This document shows positions 10,136 to 21,275 of a DNA stretch of 64,000 nucleotides, piece after piece. Position 1 is the first letter of the stretch. The number at the start of each line of letters is the position of its first letter. The stretch is from assembly GCA_020796225.1 (NCBI GenBank), contig CM036753.1, positions 7,435,001 to 7,499,000 on the forward strand, in the 5' to 3' direction. The notes under the pieces were generated by a model. That model was not told where the DNA came from. It searched no databases and worked only from the letters and a program-made list of their open reading frames with translations. A program made the translations under genes and the position numbers. Source of the DNA: Arion vulgaris (Eukaryota > Mollusca > Gastropoda > Stylommatophora > Arionidae).

Positions 10136-10439
10136 TAAATCAGATTAAAATTGACTCAATTCTCTATGCCATGTTCATCATGTCAGTCCAAGTTAAGTAA
10201 GCAGTGATATTCTATTCTGTTCATGTCACTGAGTTACATGTCCTTTATATCCTAGTAAACTGTGACCAGCTTGTGGCTGATGGCAGTTCATGAATTATGA
10301 TTAGTACTTTGATTGTATGATTGTGAGGCATGTATTACGGATAAAGCAGTTAAAAACCGTGAATGCAAGTGCTACAGAAGAGTATTCAGATTACCATAGG
10401 CAATAAAAGAACAAATATGTCAAGTTTTGGTTATTGGTT

Positions 10440-11220
10440 ATTGGTTACTAAACTGACGTCATTGCACTCCGGGCAAACCCATAGGTGCTCAGTCTCCCCA
10501 ACAGATATCGAAGAGTATGCATACTGATGGTTCCTGTGGCTCGCTGATTAAACACACCTCTCACTCTGCCTCTCAGGCATCCAGTTCGACTTGAACAAAG
10601 GGTAATTCCAAACTGCTTAAATCGCTTGATCGATTCAACATCGATTTTAGTGTCCTCATCCAACAGAGAGTCTCGAAGAGACCAAGAATATCCCCTTATC
10701 CATCTTCAACTCCCCAACAATCGATGCTGTTGATGCAAGCCTGTCCGCTCTCTCATTACCGTAAACACCCGCATGCCCAGGACAGTATATCCACGTAAGC
10801 CGCTGGAGGTTAGAAACTTCTATAGACGACATCCACTCATACCGAAACCTGCCCTTCTGGATCTTGTGAAGCATCGACTGAGAGTCAGATACAACAACTG
10901 CCCCAGTAAATGAAGTCCCAGAAATCCAATGGAGGGCAGCAGTAACGGCCTCAACCTCCATCCTCATACTAGAAGTAGTTGTCCTGGATGCCCCACTTCG
11001 CTCTGCAACAACCCTACCATGCGCATTAGCCAAGAAACCCCAGCCGGATTTCTCACCACGTTGAACCGACCCATCGGTATATACAACAACATCATCATCC
11101 CTTGCATTATCTTCTATCAGCTGCTTAACTGCGAGATCAGCCTTCATGTTGCCCCAATCTCTACATTCTCTTCCAAGAGTAATGATAACGTTGAGATAGT
11201 TCATCATGCTTCAAATCTGT
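10440..11220 (-). pseudogene. LINE ribonuclease H domain remnant
   Basis: The minus-strand frame at 10656-11207 is a recognisable RNase H domain. VVVYTDGSVQRGEKSGWGF carries the first catalytic Asp, RMEVEAVTAAL the Glu, VVVSDSQSML the second Asp, and WIYCPGHAGVYGNERADRLA the H-A-G and final Asp. A second frame at 10448-10663 continues the protein after a frameshift. RNase H domains downstream of the reverse transcriptase occur in I-like LINE clades. Similar remnants are at 18.2, 32.7 and 33.9 kb. The reverse transcriptase itself is missing. Confidence 0.8.
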
Positions 11221-11384
11221 CAAGTTTTACAACAGCTTACAATTGAAGAGAAGTGGTTGATAATGAAAATAGACATTAGAAAAAATGAAATATTTCGGAC
11301 ATATACAGCCTTAGGATTCGCTGGAGAACATTGTTTTGGAAGACATGATACTTAAGAGCCAAATTCCTGCAGGGACAAGATAGA

Positions 11385-13680
11385 TATTGATGACTTTGGC
11401 TGTAGATTTCACAATATCTTGTTGGGTGCTTTGACTGTAGGTTTCACATCTTGTTGGGGCTTTGACTGTAGGTTTCACATCTTGTTGGTGCTTTGACTGT
11501 AGGTTTCACATCTTGTTGGGTGCTTTGACTGTAGGTTTCACATCTTGTTGGTGCTTTGACTGTAGGTTTCACATCTTGTTGGGGGCTTTGACTGTAGATT
11601 TCACAATATCTTGTTGTGTGCTTTGACTGTAGGTTTCACATCTTGTTGGGGGCTTTGACTGTAGATTTCACAATATCTTGTTGTGTGCTTTGACTGTAGG
11701 TTTCATATCTTGTTGGGGCTTTGACTGTAGGTTTCATATCTTGTTGGGTGCTTTGACTGTAGGTTTCACAATATCTTGTTGGGTGCTTTGACTGTAGATT
11801 TCACAATATCTTGTTGGGGCTTTGACTGTAGGTTTCACAATATCTTGTTGGGTGCTTTGACTGTAGGTTTCACATCTTGTTGGGGCTTTGACTGTAGGTT
11901 TCATATCTTGTTGGGGCTTTGACTGTAGGTTTCATATCTTGTTGGGGCTTTGACTGTAGATTTCACAATATCTTGTTGGGGGCTTTGACTGTAGGTTTCA
12001 CAATATCTTGTTGTGTGCTTTGACTGTAGGTTTCACATCTTGTTGGGTGCTTTGACTGTAGATTTCACAATATCTTGTTGGGGGCTTTGACTGTAGGTTT
12101 CATATCTTGTTGGGGGCTTTGACTGTAGGTTTCACATCTTGTTGGGGCTTTGACTGTAGGTTTCATATCTTGTTGGGGCTTTGACTGTAGGTTTCACATC
12201 TTGTTGGGGCTTTGACTGTAGGTTTCACATCTTGTTGGGGCTTTGACTGTAGGTTTCACATCTTGTTGGGGCTTTGACTGTAGGTTTCACATCTTGTTGG
12301 GGGCTTTGACTGTAGGTTTCACATCTTGTTGGGGGCTTTGACTGTAGGTTTCACATCTTGTTGGGGGCTTTGACTGTAGGTTTCACATCTTGTTGGGGCT
12401 TTGACTGTAGGTTTCACATCTTGTTGGGTGCTTTGACTGTAGGTTTCACATCTTGTTGGGGGCTTTGACTAGATTTCACATCTTGTTGGGGCTTTGACTG
12501 TAGGTTTCACATCTTGTTGGGGCTTTGACTGTAGGTTTCACATCTTGTTGGGGCTTTGACTGTAGGTTTCATATCTTGTTGTGTGCTTTGACTGTAGATT
12601 TCACAATATCTTGTTGGGGGCTTTGACTGTAGGTTTCACAATATCTTGTTGTGTGCTTTGACTGTAGGTTTCACATCTTGTTGGGTGCTTTGACTGTAGA
12701 TTTCACAATATCTTGTTGGGGCTTTGACTGTAGGTTTCATATCTTGTTGGGGGCTTTGACTGTAGGTTTCACATCTTGTTGGGGGCTTTGACTGTAGGTT
12801 TCATATCTTGTTGGGGCTTTGACTGTAGGTTTCACATCTTGTTGGGGGCTTTGACTGTAGGTTTCACATCTTGTTGGGGCTTTGACTGTAGGTTTCACAT
12901 CTTGTTGGGGCTTTGACTGTAGGTTTCACATCTTGTTGGGGCTTTGACTGTAGGTTTCACATCTTGTTGGGGCTTTGACTGTAGGTTTCACATCTTGTTG
13001 GGGGCTTTGACTGTAGGTTTCACATCTTGTTGGGGCTTTGACTGTAGGTTTCACATCTTGTTGGGGCTTTGACTGTAGGTTTCATATCTTGTTGGGGCTT
13101 TGACTGTAGGTTTCACATCTTGTTGGGGCTTTGACTGTAGGTTTCATATCTTGTTGGGGCTTTGACTGTAGGTTTCACATCTTGTTGGGGGCTTTGACTG
13201 TAGGTTTCACATCTTGTTGGGGGCTTTGACTGTAGGTTTCACATCTTGTTGGGGGCTTTGACTGTAGGTTTCACATCTTGTTGGGGGCTTTGACTGTAGG
13301 TTTCACATCTTGTTGGGGCTTTGACTGTAGGTTTCATATCTTGTTGTGTGCTTTGACTGTAGGTTTCACATCTTGTTGGGTGCTTTGACTGTAGATTTCA
13401 CAATATCTTGTTGGGGCTTTGACTGTAGATTTCACAATATCTTGTGTGTGCTTTGACTGTAGATTTCACATATCTTGTTGGGTGCTTTGACTGTAGATTT
13501 CACAATATCTTGTTGGGTGCTTTGACTGTAGGTTTCATATCTTGTTGTGTGATTTGACTGTAGATTTCACATCTTGTTGTGGCTTTGACTGTAGATTTCA
13601 CAATCTTGTTGTGGATTTGACTGTAGATTTCACAATATCTTGTTGGTGCTTTGACTGTAGATTTCAAACATTTTGTTGAG
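11385..13680. repeat. Minisatellite, ~31-bp unit, about 70 copies
   Basis: The unit is close to GGGGCTTTGACTGTAGGTTT followed by CACATCTTGTT. Variants differ by GGGG/GGGGG/GTG at the join and by a 3-bp ATA insertion (CACAATATC). The array is 2.3 kb long. Variant types are interspersed, and blocks of the same order recur, which suggests local higher-order duplications. It contains no open frame. Confidence 0.95.
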
Positions 13681-13701
13681 TGAATACTTGTTTATTCCAA
13701 G

Positions 13702-13758
13702 CCAGATGTTGATGAGACAGACAAAGATAAATTCAGGTCACCAAAATTATTTAAATAA
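13702..13758 (+). other. Possible terminal exon of an unidentified gene
   Basis: A pyrimidine-rich TTGTTTATTCCAAG is followed by an 18-codon stretch, PDVDETDKDKFRSPKLFK and a TAA. An AATAAA overlaps the stop (13757-13762). It looks like a small last coding exon, but no partner exons were found, and it sits right at the edge of the minisatellite. This is a guess. Confidence 0.22.
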
Positions 13759-13864
13759 TAAAATTGATTTATGATACGCCAGTTGTTGTGTTATTGCTTT
13801 ATCATATACGTTGTGTGTTTACATATACAGTGGTTTATCATATACAGTGTGTGGAGTAGAGACA

Positions 13865-15170
13865 CTTTTTAAAATATTTTTGTTACCCTTACTTGGTAGT
13901 GTTGCAGTGGAGGACAGATTCTTCTATCCTGACACTTACTTGGAGTGCTGCAGTGGATGACAATCTCTTTTCGACTTTACTTGGTAGTGTTGCAGTGAGG
14001 ACAGATCTTTTCTATCTGACACTTAGGTTGCTGCAGTGGAGGACAGATCTTCTTATCTGACACTTACTTGGTAGTGTTGCATGAGGACAATTCTTCATCC
14101 TGACCCTTACTTGTAGGTTCATGGGATGACATCTTCTTATCTGACACTCTTGTATGCTGAGTGGAGGACAATTCTCTTATCTGACACCTTACTTGGAGTG
14201 TTGATGAGGCAATTTCTTCCACACTTCTTGGTGTGTTGATGGAGGACAATCTTCTTATCCTGACCTTGGTGTGCTTGATGGAGGACAAATCTCTTCTTAT
14301 CCTGACCAGGTGCTTTGCATGAGGACAATTTTATCCTGACACCTTACTTGGTAGTGTTGCAGTGGGAGGACAAATCTCTTCTTATCCTGACCCCTTACTT
14401 GGTAGTGTTGCAGTGGGAGGACAAATCTCTTCTTATCCTGACACCTTACTTGATAGTGCTGCAGTGGGAGGACAAATCTCTTCTTATCCTGACCCCTTAC
14501 TTGGTAGTGTTGCAGTGGGAGGGCAAATCTCTTCTTATCCTGACCCCTTACTTGGTAGTGTTGCAGTGGGAGGACAAATCTCTTCTTATCCTGACCCCTT
14601 ACTTGGTAGTGTTGCAGTGGGAGGGCAAATCTCTTCTTATCCTGACAACTTACTTGGTAGTGTTGCAGTGGGAGGGCAAATCTCTTCTTATCCTGACACC
14701 TTACTTGGTAGTGTTGCAGTGGGAGGGCAAATCTCTTCTTATCCTGACACCTTACTTGGTAGTGCTGCAGTGGGAGGACAAATCTCTTCTTATCCTGACC
14801 CCTTACTTGGTAGTGTTGCAGTGGGAGGGCAAATCTCTTCTTATCCTGACCCCTTACTTGGTAGTGTTGCAGTGGGAGGACAAATCTCTTCTTATCCTGA
14901 CCCCTTACTTGGTAGTGTTGCAGTGGGAGGGCAAATCTCTTCTTATCCTGACACCTTACTTGGTAGTGTTGCAGTGGGAGGGCAAATCTCTTCTTATCCT
15001 GACACCTTACTTGGTAGTGTTGCAGTGGGAGGGCAAATCTCTTCTTATCCTGACACCTTACTTGGTAGTGCTGCAGTGGGAGGGCAAATCTCTTCTTATC
15101 CTGACACCTTACTTGGTAGTGCTGCAGTGGGAGGGCAAATCTCTTCTTATCCTGACACTGTGAGGATTAG
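13865..15170. repeat. Minisatellite, 51-bp unit, with decayed left edge
   Basis: From 14340 to 15160 about 16 units of exactly 51 bp (CTTACTTGGTAGTGTTGCAG then TGGGAGGGC.AATCTCTTCT) are nearly identical. Because 51 is divisible by three, two + frames stay open. From 13865 to 14340 the same unit is ragged by small deletions. The right end runs into a LINE 3'-end sequence. Confidence 0.93.
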
Positions 15171-15344
15171 AGAGAGAAGAAGTATGTGCTGTTATCTAAA
15201 GAAAAGAACACATTCAGCAAAAGATTGAGATGATCAATAAAATAGTAAAGCAGACTAGACTAAAGATCAACATAAATAAAGCCAAAGTAGTGGAGAGAAG
15301 AACACAGAGAACACATAGAAAAAGAGGATACCGAGCTAGAATAA

Positions 15345-15550
15345 TAATAATAATTCTCTTGTACTGTTATATGTTACACAGGGCCTGTAAGCACTTTATC
15401 CATACCGCACTATCCTGGCAACTCGCTCAATCTCCTCCATGGAACTGAAACAGATATTTCTTGCCTCTCTCAGCAAAGTTCGTTTCAGGGTCTCCCTAGA
15501 TCGTCCTCTCGTGAACCTTTTGTATCCCACTTCAATGCCTGCTTTAGTAT
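15345..15550 (-). repeat. LINE 3' end with (ATT)n tail, family L6
   Basis: AATAATAATAATAATTCTC followed by GTACTGTTATATGTTACA is the reverse complement of the 3' end of the LINE family at 17.6, 29.3 and 53.5 kb. It continues backward through the coding tail TLLREA-like and then stops. This is a short minus-strand truncated copy. Confidence 0.65.
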
Positions 15551-15569
15551 ATTCTTTGATATGCAAGCT

Positions 15570-16110
15570 AATATAGTAATATATGTTAACTAATTGGACA
15601 GTACTGTTTCTTTAGATGGGAACATTATAGTCGAAAGTAAACAAAGAAATGGAAAGGCAAATGCAGAGTACAACAGGCTTCGCAACATATGGAGATCTAT
15701 CATGTACGGTACTAAGACAAATCTCCGAATATATCAAACATATTTTAGGGCAGTCCTATTTTATGGATCTGAGACATGGAAAACAGTTAAGAAAATAGAC
15801 AATATGTGATGTGGATTCCAGTAAATACTCTTAGAAGAAAAAAACTTGGATACACATGAGAGGATAAGATTAGCAACATAAGACTTCTAGAATTTAATGG
15901 TTCGACCACGTAAGCAGACTACCAACAAACAGTGCACCTCAAAGAGCAATGTTGCTCTGATACAAAGTATAGAAAGCAAAAGACCGGCCACGCAAAAGGT
16001 GGACCTCAGAGATAACAGAGGCAACGGAAGACACTATTTATGAAACGCACACTAGGGCTCGTTCTATAAATCTCTTCTTATCCTGACGCTGTGAAGCAAA
16101 CCAGGATTGG
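15570..16110 (+). repeat. LINE ORF2 C-terminal remnant (GYKAKGR family)
   Basis: The + frame at 15594-15809 contains YNRLRNIWRS and TYFRAVLFYGSETW, the L-Y-G-S/C-E-T/S-W motif after the RT thumb. Further frames give W-F-D-H-V and a lysine-rich tail. The 3' end AAATCTCTTCTTATCCTGAC resembles part of the 51-bp minisatellite unit at 14-15 kb. Confidence 0.6.
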
Positions 16111-16289
16111 AGAAAAGAAAAAAAAAGAGACAAGAAAGACTTCAAGAACTAACTGGTCAGGAATACAATAATAAAGAGATACAGGGAGGTTATGGATTGG
16201 TCATGTCAGGATGAGAAAAGAAAGGCTGTCAAGATGTGCAATACAGTGGGCACCGCATTGACGGACCAAAACAGTTCAGGCATAGGAGC

Positions 16290-17020
16290 ACAAGGAAGCT
16301 AACTTTTGAAGCAGAGCTCACAGACATGCATAGAACTATATTTGAGGGAGAAGCAGAGCTCACAGACATGCATAGAACTAGATTTGAGGGAGAAGCAGAG
16401 CTCACAGACATGCATAGAACTAGATTTTAGGGAGAAGCAGAGCTCACAGACATGCATAGAACTAGATTTGAGGGAGAAGCAGAGCTCACAGACATGCATA
16501 GAACTAGATTTTAGGGAGAAGCAGAGCCCACAGACATGCATAGAACTAGATTTTAGGGAGAAGCAGAGCTCACAGACATGCATAGAACTAGATTTGAGGG
16601 AGAAGCAGAGCTCACAGACATGCATAGATTTGAGGGAGAAGCAGAGCTCACAGACATGCATAGAACTAGATTTGAGGGAGAAGCAGAGCTCACAGACATG
16701 CATAGAACTAGATTTTAGGGAGAAGCAGAGCCCACAGACATGCATAGAACTAGATTTGAGGGAGAAGCAGAGCTCACAGACATGCATAGAACTAGATTTG
16801 AGGGAGAAGCAGAGCTCACAGACATGCATAGAACTAGATTTTAGGGAGAAGCAGAGCTCACAGACATGCATAGAACTAGATTTTAGGGAGAAGCAGAGCT
16901 CACAGACATGCATAGAACTAGATTTTAGGGAGAAGCAGAGCTCACAGACATGCATAGAACTAGATTTTAGGGAGAAGCAGAGCTCACAGACATGCATAGA
17001 ACTAGATTTTAGGGAGAAAG
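16290..17020. repeat. Minisatellite, 42-bp unit, about 17 copies
   Basis: The unit is GCAGAGCTCACAGACATGCA followed by TAGAACTAGATTTGAGGGAG and AA. One unit has lost 6 bp. Because 42 is divisible by three, a 241-codon + frame and a 232-codon minus frame are both open. Neither has non-repetitive protein-like flanks, so I do not call a gene. Confidence 0.95.
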
Positions 17021-17425
17021 AAAGGCACTAGATCGAACTATAGAGATGTGTTGTCTCTTTCTTATGTTCACTTGGGCGCGACAAGGATTGATGATGATGA
17101 TTAATGAAGTTAAAAGCCGTTGACACTACAAATTTATTTAACATTTAAAAAAACACTGCACAGCAAATTTTGGCGTGTTTCTAGCGCAGAGTTACAGTTC
17201 TGAAATAAAGAATAACAAACTAAGAATGAATCTGAACGTGTCAGAAGTGAACAAGAAACGTCATTTTGTTCAAATTGTGTATGAAACATGACTAACATAT
17301 GTTGGTATCTGTTCATTTCATTATGTCTTGATTACATCATCTGTAAGTATATTGTTTATATTACTGACTGTGACGACTTCATTTGGTTGGCTGATCAATG
17401 CAGCAATATACATTGGGTAATTTTG

Positions 17426-17546
17426 TAAACATACTGAATATTCAGTATATATATATATTGGTCGAAACGTTGCTGTATTTTGTCATTGTTTTGTAATTTG
17501 TAAAACTACAGTACTTTGTAATTACGTGTTTTTTAAACATACTGAA
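17426..17546 (+). mobile_element. Penelope-like element, 3'-tail-only insertion with 13-bp TSD
   Basis: The sequence from TTGGTCGAAACGTTGCTG to TTACGTGTTTTTT matches the last ~90 bp of the Penelope-like element at 48.13-48.22 kb almost base for base. It is flanked by TAAACATACTGAA at 17426-17438 and 17534-17546, a perfect 13-bp target duplication. Only about 95 bp were inserted. Confidence 0.82.
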
Positions 17547-17567
17547 CAGATTCCTGAAAATGAGAAG

Positions 17568-18071
17568 TATTATCTGCAACAATTAAAACAAAAAATTTCG
17601 AATTTTCAATTCAAATGTTGTATCAATCCTAACATATGCCAGCGAAAGTTGGAAAATGACTAAAGATATATAAATCAAATTGAATGCATTTGAAAATAGA
17701 TGTCTGCGAAAAATAATGAATATAAAATGGAACGAATTCAGAAGTGATGAAATCAGAGACATGTCTGGTCAACCACTAGTGACAACTGTTATAAGAAAGA
17801 AAAGATGGAGATATGTTGGACACACCTTGAGGAGAAATGATCAACGAATATCAAAGCAGGCATTGAAGTGGGATGCAAAGGGTTCAAGAAAGAGAGGACG
17901 ATCTAAGGAGACCCTGAAACGAACTTCGCTGAGAGAGGAAAAAATATCGGTCTCAGTTCCATGGATGAGATTGAGAGAGTTGCCCAGGATAGAGCGGTGT
18001 GGAGAAATTACTTGCAGGCCCTATGTAATGTATAACGGTACGAGAGCAATTATTATTATTATCTGCAACAA
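17568..18071 (+). mobile_element. 5'-truncated LINE (family L6) with 15-bp TSD
   Basis: A perfect direct repeat TATTATCTGCAACAA at 17568-17582 and 18057-18071 flanks a truncated LINE. Its coding tail includes N-A-F-E-N-R-C-L-R-K-I, then KKRWRYVGHTLRRNDQR and KGSRKRGRSKETLKRT. It ends in (ATT)n. This is the C-terminus of an ORF2 reverse transcriptase protein, with one late frameshift. Confidence 0.85.
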
Positions 18072-18199
18072 GTCTTTGACAATTGCGATCAGAATGTGAG
18101 TTATTCAGTGCTACATAGAACCAATACTGACATACGAATGCGAGTTATGAACAATGAACACACAGATCGAAACACCTCTGAGGGCCACAGAGATGTGGT

Positions 18200-18540
18200 T
18201 TTACAGAAGAATGATGAGAATCACATGGACTGCTAAAATCACTAATGTTGAGGTGTTGAACTCGCCCATATCACATAAATGAGAGAGCATCGCATTGATG
18301 ACATTGGTTCTGTCCATGCAAGTCCCCGCTTGAGTCGGGGCATTCTTTGCAAGAAAGTCAGCACACTCGTTACACTGCGCTCCAGAATGTCCAGGTGTGT
18401 ACAGCCAAGTTATTTTCTTGAGATGTGATCTCCGAATGCTGTCTACCCATTCCACGCGCAGACTTCCAGATTCAATCATTTGAAGCATATTCAGCGAGTC
18501 TTTCTTTCTTTCTTTCTTCTTCTCGAATCCTGTATGCCTC
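18200..18540 (-). pseudogene. LINE ribonuclease H remnant
   Basis: The minus strand encodes LNMLQMIESGSLRVEWVDSI and then KKITWLYTPGHSGAQCNECA, the H-S-G motif and last catalytic region of an RNase H. The first half of the domain is missing. It is the same LINE class as at 10.4-11.2 kb. Confidence 0.7.
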
Positions 18541-18890
18541 ACAGCGTCAGGTCAGGAAGAGATTTCTAAAACGGGCCTAGTATGCGCTTCGTAGATAGTC
18601 TCTTTCGTCGCCTCTGTTATCTCTGAGGTCCATCTTTGCGTGGCCGGCCTTTTGCTTTGTACCCATTGTATCGGAGCAGCATTGCTCTTTGGGGTGCACT
18701 GTCTGATGGTAATCTGCTTACGTGACCGAACCATTTAATTTGTTGTTTCTTGATGAAGTCTAGTACTGATGTTGTACCCACTTTTTCTGATATGATAATA
18801 ATAATAATGACCATTAAATAGCTTGTACTGAGCAAAACTTTACAAGTTCTAGCCCTTTTAGCTAAGACCAAAGTGTAGTGCCCCAATTGA
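18520..18890 (-). repeat. Two abutting LINE 3'-end remnants
   Basis: On the minus strand, 18520-18790 gives QIKWFGHVSRLPSDSAPQRA and GYKAKGRPRK. From 18796 to 18885 the plus strand reads CATTAAATAGCTTGTACTGA, the 3' end of the other LINE family seen at 6.6 and 55.3 kb. Confidence 0.6.
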
Positions 18891-19180
18891 TCGTGACCTA
18901 AAGGTGGGGGCCTTCATAGAGCCAATAGACAACTAAAGGTGGGGGCCTTCATAGAGCCAATAGACAACTAAAGGTGGGGGCCTTCATAGAGCCAATAGGC
19001 AACTAAAGGTGGGGGCCTTCATAGAGCCAATAGACAACTAAAGGTGGGGGCCTTCATAGAGCCAATAGGCAACTAAAGGTGGAGGCCTTCATAGAGCCAA
19101 TAGACAACTAAAGGTGGGGGCCTTCATAGAGCCAATAGGCAACTAAAGGTGGGGGCCTTCATAGAGCCAATAGACAACTA
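18890..19180. repeat. Minisatellite, 35-bp unit, about 8 copies
   Basis: The unit is TAAAGGTGGGGGCCTTCATA followed by GAGCCAATAGACAAC. Copies are nearly identical; the A/G at the end of AATAGAC/AATAGGC alternates over most of the array. Confidence 0.93.
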
Positions 19181-19324
19181 AATAAAATTTAACAAATCCA
19201 AGCAGCTCTCATTCGTAAGAACGACGACGCTCTGATTTCTTACACCTTTAAAACGTAACTGGGCACCACTCGCTGCGGCACTAACGGGTAAGGGCCCAAC
19301 ACTGCTAAAACAAAAACTTTATTA

Positions 19325-19470
19325 TACCAACCTAACAGTCCTCCGAAATTTCACTCTCTCATAGGCCAGATGTCCCGTATCTGCAGCTGTCATGCTCAAA
19401 TCATCAGTTACATTATTAATCCACCTTCTCCGTGTTCTTCATCTTCTCCTCCTTGCTGGGATGCCATTGA
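19325..19470 (-). repeat. LINE remnant (6.6/55.3-kb family)
   Basis: CAGTCCTCCGAAATTTCACT and CTCATAGGCCAGATGTCC match the same region of the LINE copies at 6.64 and 55.37 kb. Confidence 0.5.
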
Positions 19471-19744
19471 ATAATACTACAACAAATAAAGCATTTTGAT
19501 TTATGCTTTGCTATGGTTGAAGGAAGATAGAAAAATTGTATGAGTAGGACTGTTCAACAGAATGACAGTTTGTATAAGGTATTTTTACAGCCAGCGATTC
19601 ACAAGAACTGTTAGCATGCATACCATTGGACATCTTCTAGGAGAGGAGGGGGCAACTGGTCATGTAAGGGACTGCTAAGAATGTGGTTATACTAGCTGAA
19701 AAACGCATCAACTTTCGCAGTAAAATCATCGCTCCGAACAGTAA

Positions 19745-19880
19745 TATGACTAGCGGCGTCCACAGCTCTGAACAGTAACATTATTCAAGACACCCGCAGC
19801 TCTGAACAGTAACATTATTCAAGACACCCGCAGCTCTGAACAGTAACATTACTCAAGACACCCACAGCTCAGAACAGCGA
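19745..19880. repeat. Short tandem repeat, ~35-bp unit, about 4 copies
   Basis: Units of CAGCTCTGAACAGTAACATT followed by ATTCAAGACACCCG are repeated, the first and last diverged. Confidence 0.8.
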
Positions 19881-19929
19881 ATAACCGTTTGAAAGAACTA
19901 ACAGATGCATCACCCGAATGATATTCTTC

Positions 19930-20360
19930 TTCTTTCGTTTTCTAATCTTGTTTTGCCTCACAGAGCCAGGATAAGAAGATATATATAGAACGGATTATTG
20001 TGTACGCTTCGTACATAATATTTTTACTGCCTCTGTTATTTCTGTGGCCCACCTTTGCTTGGTGACCTTTCGCCTTGTATCCACTGTATATGAATACCAT
20101 CGCCCGCTGAGGCGCCATATCTGCTGATAATCTGTTTAAATGGCCGAAACATTTAAAATACCAATTTAGGAATAAAGAGATCAAGGAAAAAAGTGGGTAC
20201 AAAACCAATACTGAATTTCATTAAGAAACAATAAATTAAATGATTCGGACACATAAGCAGATTACCAACAGACATCTCAAAATACAATGCTGCTCAGATA
20301 CAATGGATAGGAGGTAAAAAGGCGATCACGCTAAAGGTGAACTAAAGAAATAACAGAGGC
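19930..20360. repeat. Inverted pair of LINE tails (GYKAKGR family)
   Basis: A minus copy at 19930-20170 (F-G-H-L-N-R-L-S-A-D-M-A-P-Q-R-A, GYKAKG) faces a plus copy at 20195-20360, giving a head-to-head arrangement. Confidence 0.5.
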
Positions 20361-20529
20361 AGTTTGAACTAACTGATATTGGTATTTATAATAAGAAACA
20401 CTGCAGCAAAAACATTGACAAAAGAAGGATAAAGATATGTTTCTTCTGACTTTTTTGATTGATTGTTTGATTGATTGATTGATACGGTTGTTATGTACAT
20501 GCGGTATTTCTTCATAAACTTCGATTATG

Positions 20530-20700
20530 TGTGTCCCAAATGCAATTGGGGACAGCGTAGTAGTTAGAGCATTTGCTACGCAGACCTGCGGTCCCAGGAT
20601 CAATCATCTCAGTTGGAAAGCAATTCTTTTCCAAACATATAGGCTCGCAGGTAGATTCAGCATTAGTTGCTTACTAGAAAAATGCGGCAAAGTAAGCACG
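20530..20700 (+). repeat. tRNA-headed SINE, single copy (family G)
   Basis: GACAGCGTAGTAGTTAGAGC is A-box-like. Thirty bases later GGTCCCAGGATCAATC is a diverged B box, followed by a body with TTTTCCAAACATATAGGCTC. A truncated head of similar type occurs at 27.65 kb. Confidence 0.5.
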
Positions 20701-20721
20701 GCAGACATCATCCTACACAAA

Positions 20722-21275
20722 CATACGTCCATCCATCTACCCATACATCCATCCATCGACCCATACATCAATCTATCGACCCATACATCAATCCATCGAC
20801 CCATACATCCATCCATCGACCCATACATCCACATATCGACCCATACATCCATCTATCGACCCATACATCCATCCATCGACCCATACATCCATCCATCGAC
20901 CCATACATCCATATATCGACCCATACATCCATCTATAGACCCATACATCCATCCATCGACCCATACATCAATATACTCATTCGTACACCCATCATTCCAT
21001 TCCCCCATCCATCGACCCATACATCAATATACTCATTCGTACACCCATCATTCCATTCCCCCATCCATCGACCCATACATCAATATACTCATTCGTACAC
21101 CCATCAATCCATTCCCCCATCCATCGACCCATACATCAATATACTCATTCGTACACCCATCATTCCATTCCCCCATCCATCGACCCATACATCAATATAC
21201 TCATTCGTACACCCATCATTCCATTCCCCCATCCATCGACCCATACATCAATATACTCATTAGTACACCCATCAT
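20722..21275. repeat. CATC-rich array: 20-bp units, then 56-bp units
   Basis: First come about a dozen CCATACATCCATCCATCGAC units. Then four to five 56-bp higher-order units starting ACCCATCATTCCATTCCCCC follow. Several frames are open only because of the periodicity (H-P-S-I-D-P-Y-I). A LINE interrupts the array at 21276. Confidence 0.95.
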
